Numbered from the stretch's first letter, positions 1 to 4,975 are shown. The stretch is DNA of 5,903 nt from Chloroflexota bacterium (GCA_030636125.1 DAOVXM010000189.1:1-5903); one strand, 5' to 3'. The notes: generated by a model from the sequence alone, not told the origin. Translations and numbers: made by a program.

Positions 1-1535
1 AGGTCGACAAACTGGTTTGAGAGTGATGCTGCGCCACAGTTGATCTGCGTCACTGCTATGACATCTAAAGAGATATTGTTTCCTTCCAAGGTATAGGTGC
101 CATTACCAAAGTTGCAATCAGCCAGAATGTCGAAATTCCTATCAGAGAGGAAGATCAAGACGTAATTTTCGGGATTAGGTACAACTGACTGGCCGGCCGG
201 GTCGATTTCGATTAACTCTGTCCACTGCCATTTGATATTTGTTAGCCTGGGCGCTGTGCTGGGTTCGGGTGCCTCATAATCAAATTCTAAAGACTTAATC
301 ACCGCGTCCAGGGTGGTCAGATCCGGCTCCCAATCTGAGGGCGAGAAGGCGTTAAGCTCCTCCGCTTTTGCAGCTAGATAGCCTTCTAGATCAGCTTCCA
401 TCTGCAGCAGCTCCTCATCTGAGATATCCTCGATGGATGGTAAAGCCTCACTAGTGACGGGATATACGAAGGAAATGAGATAGACTCCATCGCTGGTAAA
501 GCCCTGAAAGACGTAGAATAAACCATCGTTGGTTACCGGGTTGAAATCCTGGGCGAATCTCCCCACAAAGCGCAACCCGCCGCCCATGCTGATATCCAGG
601 TATTCGCCCTGCACTGCCAGGTCGTTGAAGGCGTAAATTGGCGGCAGGACAGGCATGCCTGAGATGGGGAAGGGTGTCGGCTGGGCGACCAGCAAATTTT
701 TCAGCTGTTCGACATTGGTGGTGATGGTTAAGTCGCCGTTGGCCTCCCATTGTTGCATGTAGGCTTCTACCGGGATGATGTACAGTTGGGGATCGTCCGG
801 CAGCATGTCCTGTGGATCTTCTACGCCGAAGGTCAGCAAGACGTGCTCAGGCATCCCTGTTGGGCCGGGTGGTTGGCTGTTGTCATACGGGGTGCTTGGT
901 TTACAATGTGACTGCCAGGAATCGGGTAAACCCGTTGTATCGATGTTGACGCTGCTTAATTGGATTCCAGAGCAATTATCCAAATCAGCCTCGGGCGTCT
1001 CCGCCGGTCCACCATTGTCGAAGACCATCTGGGCGGCGCCGTCACTAATGATCAGCACCAGCCTGCCATCTCGTGTGCCATAACCAGTTACACTGGCCAG
1101 CAATACCAGGTACTGATCATGCAGTGAATCTGGCCCACACTCGGCCAGGGTTATAGGGCCTAATTCAAAGTTGAGTTCGCCATTACTTTCTGAATAACCC
1201 CCGCTGCCAAAGTTGCAATCTGCTTGATAATTGAAACTATTATCCTGCTGGAATACGAGCGTATAGTTCACCGAATCAGCCACGACAGACTGGCTGGCTG
1301 GTTCTGTTTCAATCAACTCTGTCCACAACCAGGTGATGTCAGTGATCTCCGTGATGGCGATTGGTTCTATTTCTCCCAATGCCGGTTCGGCAGTCGGTTC
1401 CTGGGTGGGCTCTGCTGCTGTGGTGGGCACCTGTGTAGGTATGGGAGTATCTGTCGCGGCAGGCTCGCCACCTCCACAAGCCGTAAATAAAGCTAGTACC
1501 AACACCAGGCCTAGTAATAAGGTCCATTTCTTCAT
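1..1535 (-). CDS. Secreted lipoprotein with two META-like domains (3' end outside window)
   Basis: This is an open frame of 511 complete codons with no stop, running off the left edge. The N-terminus is a lipoprotein signal peptide: MKK, a hydrophobic stretch, then LFTAC with Cys20 as the probable lipidated residue (Phe at -3 is slightly atypical). A Thr/Pro/Glu-rich linker (about 24-55) follows. Residues about 60-175 and about 430-511 resemble each other: both have a W-x-WTELIE start, a Q-S-V-V stretch, an N-Y-x-L-x-F strand, ADCNFG, and a later Cys near a Ser-Leu. This is the pattern of META/HslJ-type (DUF306) domains. The middle (about 190-420) holds the blocks LYIIPVEAY, GLRFVGRFAQ and LFYVFQGF, which I recognise from Chloroflexota lipoproteins but cannot tie to a function. 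The start is set by AGGAGAGG at 1544-1551, 8 nt upstream. It probably acts on the outer face of the membrane; the ligand is unknown. The second META copy is cut by the window edge. Confidence 0.88.
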   Translation of the reverse strand, partial: MKKWTLLLGLVLVLALFTACGGGEPAATDTPIPTQVPTTAAEPTQEPTAEPALGEIEPIAITEITDITWLWTELIETEPASQSVVADSVNYTLVFQQDNSFNYQADCNFGSGGYSESNGELNFELGPITLAECGPDSLHDQYLVLLASVTGYGTRDGRLVLIISDGAAQMVFDNGGPAETPEADLDNCSGIQLSSVNIDTTGLPDSWQSHCKPSTPYDNSQPPGPTGMPEHVLLTFGVEDPQDMLPDDPQLYIIPVEAYMQQWEANGDLTITTNVEQLKNLLVAQPTPFPISGMPVLPPIYAFNDLAVQGEYLDISMGGGLRFVGRFAQDFNPVTNDGLFYVFQGFTSDGVYLISFVYPVTSEALPSIEDISDEELLQMEADLEGYLAAKAEELNAFSPSDWEPDLTTLDAVIKSLEFDYEAPEPSTAPRLTNIKWQWTELIEIDPAGQSVVPNPENYVLIFLSDRNFDILADCNFGNGTYTLEGNNISLDVIAVTQINCGAASLSNQFVD

Positions 1536-1694
1536 GCGCTTATCCTCTCCTGTGCAAATAGCTTACGCTTGTAATCATTTATCTGGGATCAACGTAAGAT
1601 CAGCTACAAACTAATGGGACTCCTCGGATGATGAATGGTCTCTCCCGATATGGTATATTCTCGGGGCTTTCCCCCTTATTAAACCACAATTCGA

Positions 1695-1730
1695 GTTGTT
1701 TTATTAACAACTGTCGTTACTGGTACAGTT
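1695..1730. repeat. Two adjoining short inverted repeats upstream of the lipoprotein gene
   Basis: GTTGTT (1695-1700) and AACAAC (1706-1711) are perfect 6-bp arms around a 5-nt TTATT loop. AACTGT (1709-1714) and ACAGTT (1725-1730) are perfect 6-bp arms around a 10-nt loop. The arms share bases 1709-1711, so the two hairpins would exclude each other. They lie about 160-195 nt upstream of the lipoprotein start and about 55-90 nt beyond the stop of the membrane protein gene. They could be an operator or a weak attenuator-like structure, but arms this short also arise by chance in AT-rich DNA. The rest of 1536-1784 shows no gene, no convincing promoter hexamers and no U-tract terminator. Confidence 0.3.
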
Positions 1731-1784
1731 AATACCGAATTAATGCCCTATCTAAGCGCGGCTTCTCGTCCGGTAAGGTATGGA

Positions 1785-2744
1785 TTATTGTCCTTCTGAA
1801 AGCTCCTGAGTGCCCCTCTCTCCAGAAGCGAAGTGGCCTTTGGAGGATAAAATCACCCCCATGGTGAGCAAAAGTGGTAATCCGAAGATAATTGATAAAT
1901 GGTAACCGTGCAGCGGCATTCCCAGTAAAATATCCATCTCTGTTGGCGGGAAATTGATCAAAGATAGCAATTCCGGGTAGCTGGTTTTGAGTAAGGTCAG
2001 TATGGTTGTAAAGGCCAGTAAGCCGAAGTAGATTAACGATCCCCACCAGGCCCATTTCTTTGACCGGATTACCCCCCAGATTAAAAAAACCAGGTTTAGT
2101 ATAAAAATTTCAAAAAGAAAGATGCCTTCCAGTCCCGTAAACCAGATACCGAAGAATGGAAAGATACCGTTAAAGAAGATAGGGACGTGCAGAGCAATAA
2201 TATAGAAAATGGATAAGGCGATCAGTACCAGTACCGGCATGGGTATATTTTCGATCCAATATGTATTCGGATCTCTGGTTTCAAAGGTATGTATGACTTT
2301 TTCGCTTTGGTAAAAACGGATCAGCAGCCACGGCAACAGCAGATATGCTAACCCTAGCATTATTACGATGATCACCGCAAGAGTCGGTGATAGTTCCTTG
2401 AAGGAAAACAAGGTTAGGCCGAATACCAGCAGGGGGATACCAAGCACAAGCCAGCACCACAGCAGGGTAACAGAAACCGACCTGGCCCAACGGCGTAAAC
2501 GGATATGGGCGTATCCCAGCGGGATAAATACTAAGGCGATTGAGTAATACGCGATGATCTGCCAGGCAATGATGGCAAACATCAATGAACCAAATCCAAA
2601 ACCTTCGTAATAAAAACGCCCACCCTCGGAAAACAAATAGAAAGAATAAAATTCCAATGGCGCATAGATCGCCGCGATCAGACCAATTGCTGAGAGTAGC
2701 ACTCCAATAGCGTATAGAAAAGTAATTGGATATAAGCGTGCCAT
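1785..2744 (-). CDS. Multipass membrane protein of unknown function (319 aa, about 8 TM segments)
   Basis: I do not recognise a named family. The 319-residue product is very hydrophobic, with about eight likely membrane segments: roughly 6-28, 51-78, 89-113, 119-143, 168-192, 196-226, 231-252 and 280-301. Positive charge clusters at 79-88 (HIRLRRWARS) and 227-230 (RSKK). A central soluble loop (144-167) reads YQSEKV..TFETRDP..YWIEN and leads into the helix beginning IPMPVLVL. The W-[IL]-E-x-x-P-x-P-V-L pattern recalls uncharacterised multipass proteins of several bacteria, which is only a loose resemblance. There is no signal peptide cleavage site and no obvious catalytic motif; the short C-terminal tail (302-319) is polar. 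The ATG at 2744 is supported by AAGGAG at 2750-2755, 5 nt upstream. The gene stands alone, 249 bp upstream of the lipoprotein gene and divergent from the gene at 3066. Transport or sensing would be guesses. Confidence 0.85.
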   Translation of the reverse strand: MARLYPITFLYAIGVLLSAIGLIAAIYAPLEFYSFYLFSEGGRFYYEGFGFGSLMFAIIAWQIIAYYSIALVFIPLGYAHIRLRRWARSVSVTLLWCWLVLGIPLLVFGLTLFSFKELSPTLAVIIVIMLGLAYLLLPWLLIRFYQSEKVIHTFETRDPNTYWIENIPMPVLVLIALSIFYIIALHVPIFFNGIFPFFGIWFTGLEGIFLFEIFILNLVFLIWGVIRSKKWAWWGSLIYFGLLAFTTILTLLKTSYPELLSLINFPPTEMDILLGMPLHGYHLSIIFGLPLLLTMGVILSSKGHFASGERGTQELSEGQ

Positions 2745-2802
2745 GCCCTCTCCTTTTTAAGAGCCAGGTGTGCTTATGCCGGTAAGCCACCAGTCTTTGT
2801 AC

Positions 2803-2816
2803 ATGGTTGCAACCAT
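2803..2816. promoter_or_regulatory. 14-bp perfect palindrome, possible operator
   Basis: ATGGTTGCAACCAT is identical to its own reverse complement. It lies 59 nt upstream of the membrane protein start in the divergent intergenic region, where a dimeric repressor site would be expected. The core GGTTGCAACC is of the type bound by LacI-like or other dimeric regulators, but I cannot assign a family, and no regulator gene is in the window. This is inference from symmetry and position only. Confidence 0.3.
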
Positions 2817-2945
2817 AACCAGTGCAAAATAATTAAGAGCTCCCACAATCCTTTTGAGCGGGTAGGAATTCTCCTAGAGGTATGTTCCATTCAGCCTCTG
2901 GGACCATTCTCCCCTCCAATTATTGTAGGGTGTATTCTAATATGT

Positions 2946-2973
2946 TTGACACCTGAGTGGATTGTTTTATGAC
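2946..2973 (+). promoter_or_regulatory. Candidate sigma-70 promoter for the CPBP-like gene
   Basis: A perfect TTGACA -35 hexamer (2946-2951) is followed after 16 nt by TATGAC (2968-2973), a four-of-six match to TATAAT. Transcription would start near 2980, giving an untranslated leader of about 85 nt before the ATG at 3066. The exact -35 box and the position in a divergent gap are the evidence; the -10 box is mediocre. Confidence 0.42.
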
Positions 2974-3050
2974 AAGCCCTTTTGCCTGCCGACAAAGTTG
3001 TCTTTATGCGCGACACTAAGGCTAACAGATATCGTGTTCGTTGGGTACGG

Positions 3051-3057
3051 AAAGGAG
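3051..3057 (+). promoter_or_regulatory. Ribosome binding site that fixes the start at 3066
   Basis: AAAGGAG lies 8 nt before the ATG at 3066. The in-frame ATG at 3060 is only 2 nt away from it, too close to be used, and the far-upstream ATG at 2982 has no comparable site. Starting at 3066 gives MKSRAFIQRHP, which fits the usual CPBP-type N-terminus. Confidence 0.7.
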
Positions 3058-3065
3058 AAATGACA

Positions 3066-3416
3066 ATGAAGAGCAGAGCTTTTATTCAAAGACACCCTGT
3101 TGCCACACACTTTGTGTTGGTTTTCGTGATCTCCTGGGGTGGCAGTATCATCGCAGTTGGCCCAAAGTTCTTAAGGGGTGAGACCAATCAGCTTGCAGAT
3201 ATTTGGCTGATTGGTTGGACGATGCTGGTCACGGTAAGCTTCCTGGCTGTCCTGGTTCCAATGTCGCTCTCACCCGAGCTGGATACGCTATTCTATATTA
3301 TCTATTCAATCGTCCTGTGGGGTGCTGCCCTTATCGTCATCGCCAGGTACGGTAGAAACCTGGTGCGAGTACCAGGGCAAGCTGGGGTGTACAAACCAAT
3401 GAAGGTTAAAATTTAG
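3066..3416 (+). pseudogene. CPBP-type intramembrane protease remnant, catalytic middle deleted (116 aa)
   Basis: The first 33 residues (MKSRAFIQRHP, then a helix containing FVISWGG and ending IIAVGP) are what I expect at the N-terminus of CPBP (CAAX-protease/bacteriocin-processing, ABI) membrane proteases of Chloroflexota, which usually run to about 270-300 residues. After about residue 40 the sequence passes directly into two helices (about 47-65 and 74-96) and a basic tail. The block LFYIIYSIVLWGAALIVIARYGR resembles the last helix of such proteins. The catalytic EExxxR and FxxxH/HxxxN/B motifs are absent. The frame stays open, so this looks like an in-frame internal deletion of roughly 160 residues. 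It could still make a small three-helix membrane protein. It is the only plus-strand gene, and it ends convergently with the PNPOx gene, overlapping it by 11 bp. The N-terminal match is fairly secure; the C-terminal match is weaker. Confidence 0.6.
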
Positions 3417-3873
3417 AATAGTCGAACGTAACCACGCGCTCCGGTGTAACGCGTACGATTACGCCTTTCCATTTATCGGTCAACTTGCGAGCATATTCCT
3501 CTGCGTCTTCGCGGGAGGGCTCCCAAGGCCTTCTCTGGAAAATGGCAATACGCTTGGGGATGATATCTTCGTAATCTAGTTCCGCCGTCCCATAGACCAG
3601 TGCGCCACGAAATGGCACATCCGTCACGTCGATCAGTACGCTGACGTTATTGTTGCGTTTGATGTTCCTGATTTTGCGGCTGGGATCCTGGGTGCCTATC
3701 AGGATCTGGCCATCCTCATACTTGAAATAGACCGGGGCTATATGAATTGTGCCATCCTCATTGGTGGTGGCTAGCCTGGCGAAAATCGTCTCATCGAATA
3801 AAGAGATGATCTCCTCCTCATTCATATATGGTGCCTGTGGATACGCTGTCGTCTCAATCCATTCTCCTGCCAT
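3406..3873 (-). CDS. Pyridoxamine 5'-phosphate oxidase-fold (PNPOx-like) flavoprotein
   Basis: The 155-residue product is a single split-barrel domain of the PNPOx-like family, which binds FMN or in some members F420 or heme. The recognisable order is an N-terminal helix (MNEEEIISLFDE, 17-28), the first strands FARLATTNEDGTIHIAPVYFKY (31-52), ILIGT (57-61), the basic RKIRNIKRN stretch (66-74) that typically contacts the cofactor phosphate, VSVLIDV (77-83), and ALVYGTAEL (91-99). The C-terminal half has a helix (about 121-135) and a last strand VIVRVTPERVVTFDYSKF. The length is normal for the family and nothing is missing. The start is at 3873 because AGGAGG (3881-3886) sits 7 nt upstream; an in-frame upstream start at 3909 would bury that site. 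It is unlikely to be true PdxH; a general oxidoreductase or cofactor-binding role is more probable, with the substrate unknown. Its last 11 bp overlap the end of the convergent CPBP-like remnant. Confidence 0.9.
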   Translation of the reverse strand: MAGEWIETTAYPQAPYMNEEEIISLFDETIFARLATTNEDGTIHIAPVYFKYEDGQILIGTQDPSRKIRNIKRNNNVSVLIDVTDVPFRGALVYGTAELDYEDIIPKRIAIFQRRPWEPSREDAEEYARKLTDKWKGVIVRVTPERVVTFDYSKF

Positions 3874-3880
3874 ATGAATT

Positions 3881-3886
3881 CCTCCT
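3881..3886 (-). promoter_or_regulatory. Strong ribosome binding site of the PNPOx-like gene
   Basis: Read on the minus strand this is AGGAGG, 7 nt before the ATG at 3873. It decides between 3873 and the longer in-frame start at 3909. No convincing -35/-10 pair was found between it and the palindrome at 3978. Confidence 0.8.
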
Positions 3887-3977
3887 ACTCTATAAACGGT
3901 AATACTCAAAAAACAGGTGTGTTTTGCGCTTAGTTCGTTTAATCGGTATTGGACTTACACAATTCAGCGAGGATAAC

Positions 3978-4025
3978 CCCGAAAATAGGGGGTGCGGGCG
4001 TTCGCCCGCACCCCCTATTTTCGGG
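3978..4025. terminator. Perfect 23-bp-arm palindrome, probable bidirectional terminator or palindromic repeat element
   Basis: Arm 3978-4000 is the exact reverse complement of arm 4003-4025, with only TT between, so the realistic loop is GTTC closed by a C-G pair. The inner arm is very GC-rich (GGGGGTGCGGGC). The outer arm contains GAAAATA on one side and TATTTTC on the other, the A-tract/stem/T-tract layout of bidirectional Rho-independent terminators. On the minus strand it begins 26 nt after the last methyltransferase stop (4052-4054), a natural terminator position, and about 105 nt before the PNPOx start. The T-tract is short and interrupted, and the perfect symmetry also fits a dispersed REP-like or MITE-like palindromic element; sequence alone cannot separate these. 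Confidence 0.6.
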
Positions 4026-4055
4026 CACTCACAACTTCAACTGCGCAACTTCTAT

Positions 4056-4095
4056 TGTAATAATATCTTTGGCTTCTTCCCAAAGATATTATACA
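4056..4095. repeat. Inverted repeat with 13-bp perfect core, within the methyltransferase tail
   Basis: Arm 4060-4072 (ATAATATCTTTGG) is the exact reverse complement of 4080-4092, with a 7-nt CTTCTTC loop. Allowing a one-base bulge near 4059-4060, the pairing extends to 4056-4072 against 4080-4095. It covers the codons of the last residues (VYNIFGKKPKILL) of the decayed methyltransferase, just before the final TAG. No U-tract follows on either strand, so it is not a standard terminator. It is the middle of three consecutive strong inverted repeats. Confidence 0.7.
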
Positions 4096-4107
4096 CCTCG
4101 TCTTCCT

Positions 4108-4140
4108 CCGTATCAGGGTTTTCAAATAATCCTGATACGG
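4108..4140. repeat. Inverted repeat with 10-bp perfect arms (13 bp with a G-U pair), within the methyltransferase tail
   Basis: Arm CCGTATCAGG (4108-4117) is the exact reverse complement of CCTGATACGG (4131-4140). As plus-strand RNA the stem extends by G-U, U-A and U-A pairs to 13 bp, leaving a 7-nt loop (4121-4127). It covers the codons for AVSGLFENPDTE in the dead reading frame downstream of the internal TAG. There is no T-tract. It sits 12 nt from the neighbouring inverted repeat. Confidence 0.7.
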
Positions 4141-4549
4141 CATGGATCTCGGAGTAGCCGGCCTACTGTAACATTTCGGTTAACTGTGCCAGCGTGTAAT
4201 CTCGCATTTCGGGAGAGCGGCGATGTTCTTCAGTAAATACAACCACACCATTCTCCATCAGCTCGTAACGGTTCTCGGTGTACCGCAGTTGGGACTTCTT
4301 TTCATACTTCGAACGCTCCCAGCGCTTGGTGGTTTTGCCATCTTCCTCTAGCTCTTTCTCAGCGATCAGTCGCCATTGGCTCCATCCGGCTGAATCATTT
4401 GCAGTCATATGCCAGATGGACATGACCAGCGTTCCCCCAGGAAGAAGGTGTTGGTGGAAACGGTCTAATGATCTCCTGGCATCTTCGGGGTCAGGTACTA
4501 GCTGGAACGAGCTCGAAGGCACAATGATGGTGCGGTATTAGGATTGTGT

Positions 4550-4912
4550 TCATGTGCCCTGGTGGAAGGTTATTTGCCAGCGTCCGTCTTCAAACTTCCA
4601 GATGGAGCTGTGCAGCGAGTGCTCCGGTTCGTTTTCGAGGGTGGTAGTACGGGATATGCGATATGTGGTCAAAGCCACTCCGGGGGCTAATAACCTGGCT
4701 TGAAAGCCTGCTAAAGAGAATCTAACACCAGGCTCGTACTGAAGTGCTTCAATGATATGTTGCTTATCATACACACGACCTGAACTACCAAACTCAATAA
4801 AATCGTCCGCGAGCAGGCTCGATAGCTCTTCGAAGGAGGTGCGAACCTCAGGACTCAATAATTTTTCCTCAAATCTCATTAATTGTTCGGCCAGGGAACT
4901 GTCAATCTTCAT
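4550..4912 (-). CDS. NTF2-like / DUF4440 (SnoaL-fold) family protein
   Basis: This 120-residue protein matches the usual length and pattern of bacterial DUF4440 or nuclear-transport-factor-2-like proteins. It has an N-terminal helix (LAEQLMRFEEKLL, 7-19), then SFEELSSLLADDFIEFGSSGRVYDKQHIIEAL (26-57), strands of the cone-shaped barrel in the middle (FSLAGFQARLL, 65-75; VALTTYRISR, 79-88), and the closing HSSIWKFEDGRWQITFHQGT. The final HQGT is the typical family ending, so the protein is complete or within a few residues of it. Such proteins act in the cytosol as small ligand-binding proteins or isomerase-like enzymes; no substrate can be inferred. The start at 4912 fits the family N-terminus (MKIDSSLAEQLM) but has only a weak ribosome binding site. 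It begins 2 nt after the stop of a 15-codon micro-ORF with a strong site. Downstream, only 12 nt separate its last codon from the broken methyltransferase homology. Confidence 0.88.
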   Translation of the reverse strand: MKIDSSLAEQLMRFEEKLLSPEVRTSFEELSSLLADDFIEFGSSGRVYDKQHIIEALQYEPGVRFSLAGFQARLLAPGVALTTYRISRTTTLENEPEHSLHSSIWKFEDGRWQITFHQGT

Positions 4913-4914
4913 GA

Positions 4915-4962
4915 TTAATACTCGTAGCTGCTATTATAGTGGATTCTCGTATGATACTTCAT
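4915..4962 (-). CDS. Candidate 15-codon leader ORF upstream of the NTF2-like gene
   Basis: On the minus strand, AGGAGG (4970-4975) is followed after 7 nt by ATG (4962) and the frame MKYHTRIHYNSSYEY, ending in TAA at 4915-4917. The stop is 2 nt from the ATG of the NTF2-like gene at 4912, whose own ribosome binding site is weak. The layout suggests translational coupling, in which ribosomes finishing the micro-ORF restart at 4912. The peptide resembles nothing I know and has no low-codon run typical of amino-acid attenuators. It may instead be the remnant start of a lost gene. Confidence 0.35.
   Translation of the reverse strand: MKYHTRIHYNSSYEY
4933..4938 (-). promoter_or_regulatory. Perfect -10 box (TATAAT) close to the NTF2-like start
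   Basis: The minus strand reads TATAAT here, an exact -10 consensus. The hexamer 17 nt upstream (TGAAGT) is a poor -35. If used, transcription would begin about 10-15 nt before the ATG at 4912, giving a nearly leaderless message, which would explain the weak ribosome binding site. It competes with the translational-coupling explanation, and a six-base match may be chance. Confidence 0.25.
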
Positions 4963-4969
4963 TGCCACA

Positions 4970-4975
4970 CCTCCT
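4970..4975 (-). promoter_or_regulatory. Strong Shine-Dalgarno serving the micro-ORF, not the NTF2-like start
   Basis: AGGAGG on the minus strand lies 7 nt before the ATG at 4962 but 57 nt before the NTF2-like start at 4912. It lies 36 nt beyond the fructokinase stop, so the downstream genes could be co-transcribed with the fructokinase. No terminator is visible between 4976 and 5010. Confidence 0.55.

Larger units (their letters stand above)
2745..3065. other. Divergent intergenic region between membrane protein and CPBP-like remnant
   Basis: These 321 bases contain no convincing gene. They separate the minus-strand membrane protein gene from the plus-strand gene at 3066, so they should hold both promoters. 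I can see the ribosome binding sites at each end, a 14-bp palindrome at 2803-2816 and a plausible plus-strand promoter at 2946-2973. A codon frame stays open from 2982 into the plus-strand gene, but its translation (Arg/Lys-rich, no family resemblance) and the Shine-Dalgarno position argue that it is untranslated leader. I found no clear minus-strand promoter hexamers. Confidence 0.6.
4052..4537 (-). pseudogene. Class I SAM-dependent methyltransferase, 5'-truncated and interrupted by TAG
   Basis: Read on the minus strand from 4537, the frame gives YRTIIVPSSSFQLV and continues with the typical second half of a Chloroflexota-style SAM methyltransferase: PEDARRSLDRFHQHLLPGG, LVMSIW, RWERSKYEK, YTENRYEL, VVFTEEHRRSPE, then YTLAQLTEMLQ. 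A TAG (4163-4165) then stops the frame. Reading through it gives 36 further codons, AGYSEIHAVSG, LFENPDTEEDE, VYNIFGKK and a short tail, ending at TAG 4052-4054. This is what should follow EMLQ in the intact family, so the TAG looks like a one-base nonsense mutation (for example from CAG, AAG or GAG). The N-terminal half with the glycine-rich SAM-binding motif I is absent: an in-frame TAA (4538-4540) directly precedes the homology and the NTF2-like gene follows. It cannot be an active enzyme as it stands. A GTG at 4522 could start a 119-residue fragment, but no good ribosome binding site is seen. Confidence 0.8.

Noticed and set aside
775..1083. Plus-strand ORF of 102 codons, and similar ones at 1224-1490 and 1333-1614
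   Set aside because: They are antisense shadows of the lipoprotein gene with no family resemblance and no ribosome binding sites.
1663..1674. GGGG-CTTT-CCCC hairpin as terminator or promoter element
   Set aside because: A four-base stem without a U-tract is too weak to support a call.
2982..3065. N-terminal extension of the plus-strand gene from the ATG at 2982 (or ATG at 3060)
   Set aside because: The ribosome binding site at 3051-3057 is correctly spaced only for 3066, the added residues are basic and family-unlike, and MKSRAFIQRHP is the expected CPBP-type start.
3874..3909. Longer PNPOx start at 3909
   Set aside because: It would place the AGGAGG at 3881-3886 inside the coding region; the site is perfectly spaced for 3873.
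3910..3925. AAAACA-GGTG-TGTTTT hairpin upstream of the PNPOx gene
   Set aside because: A six-base AT-rich stem is expected by chance and does not end a gene.
4056..4140. The two smaller inverted repeats as intrinsic terminators
   Set aside because: Neither is followed by a T-tract on either strand and both lie inside former coding sequence.
3978..4140. CRISPR array or integron attC-like array
   Set aside because: The three repeats differ completely in sequence, there are no equal spacers, and no cas or integrase gene is present.
4163..4165. Internal TAG as a recoded codon (pyrrolysine or programmed readthrough)
   Set aside because: The gene also lacks its SAM-binding half and this family has no known pyrrolysine; a plain nonsense mutation in a dead gene is simpler.
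3924..4236. Plus-strand ORFs at 3924-4157 and 3949-4236
   Set aside because: They translate the palindromes and the antisense of the methyltransferase; the composition is not protein-like.
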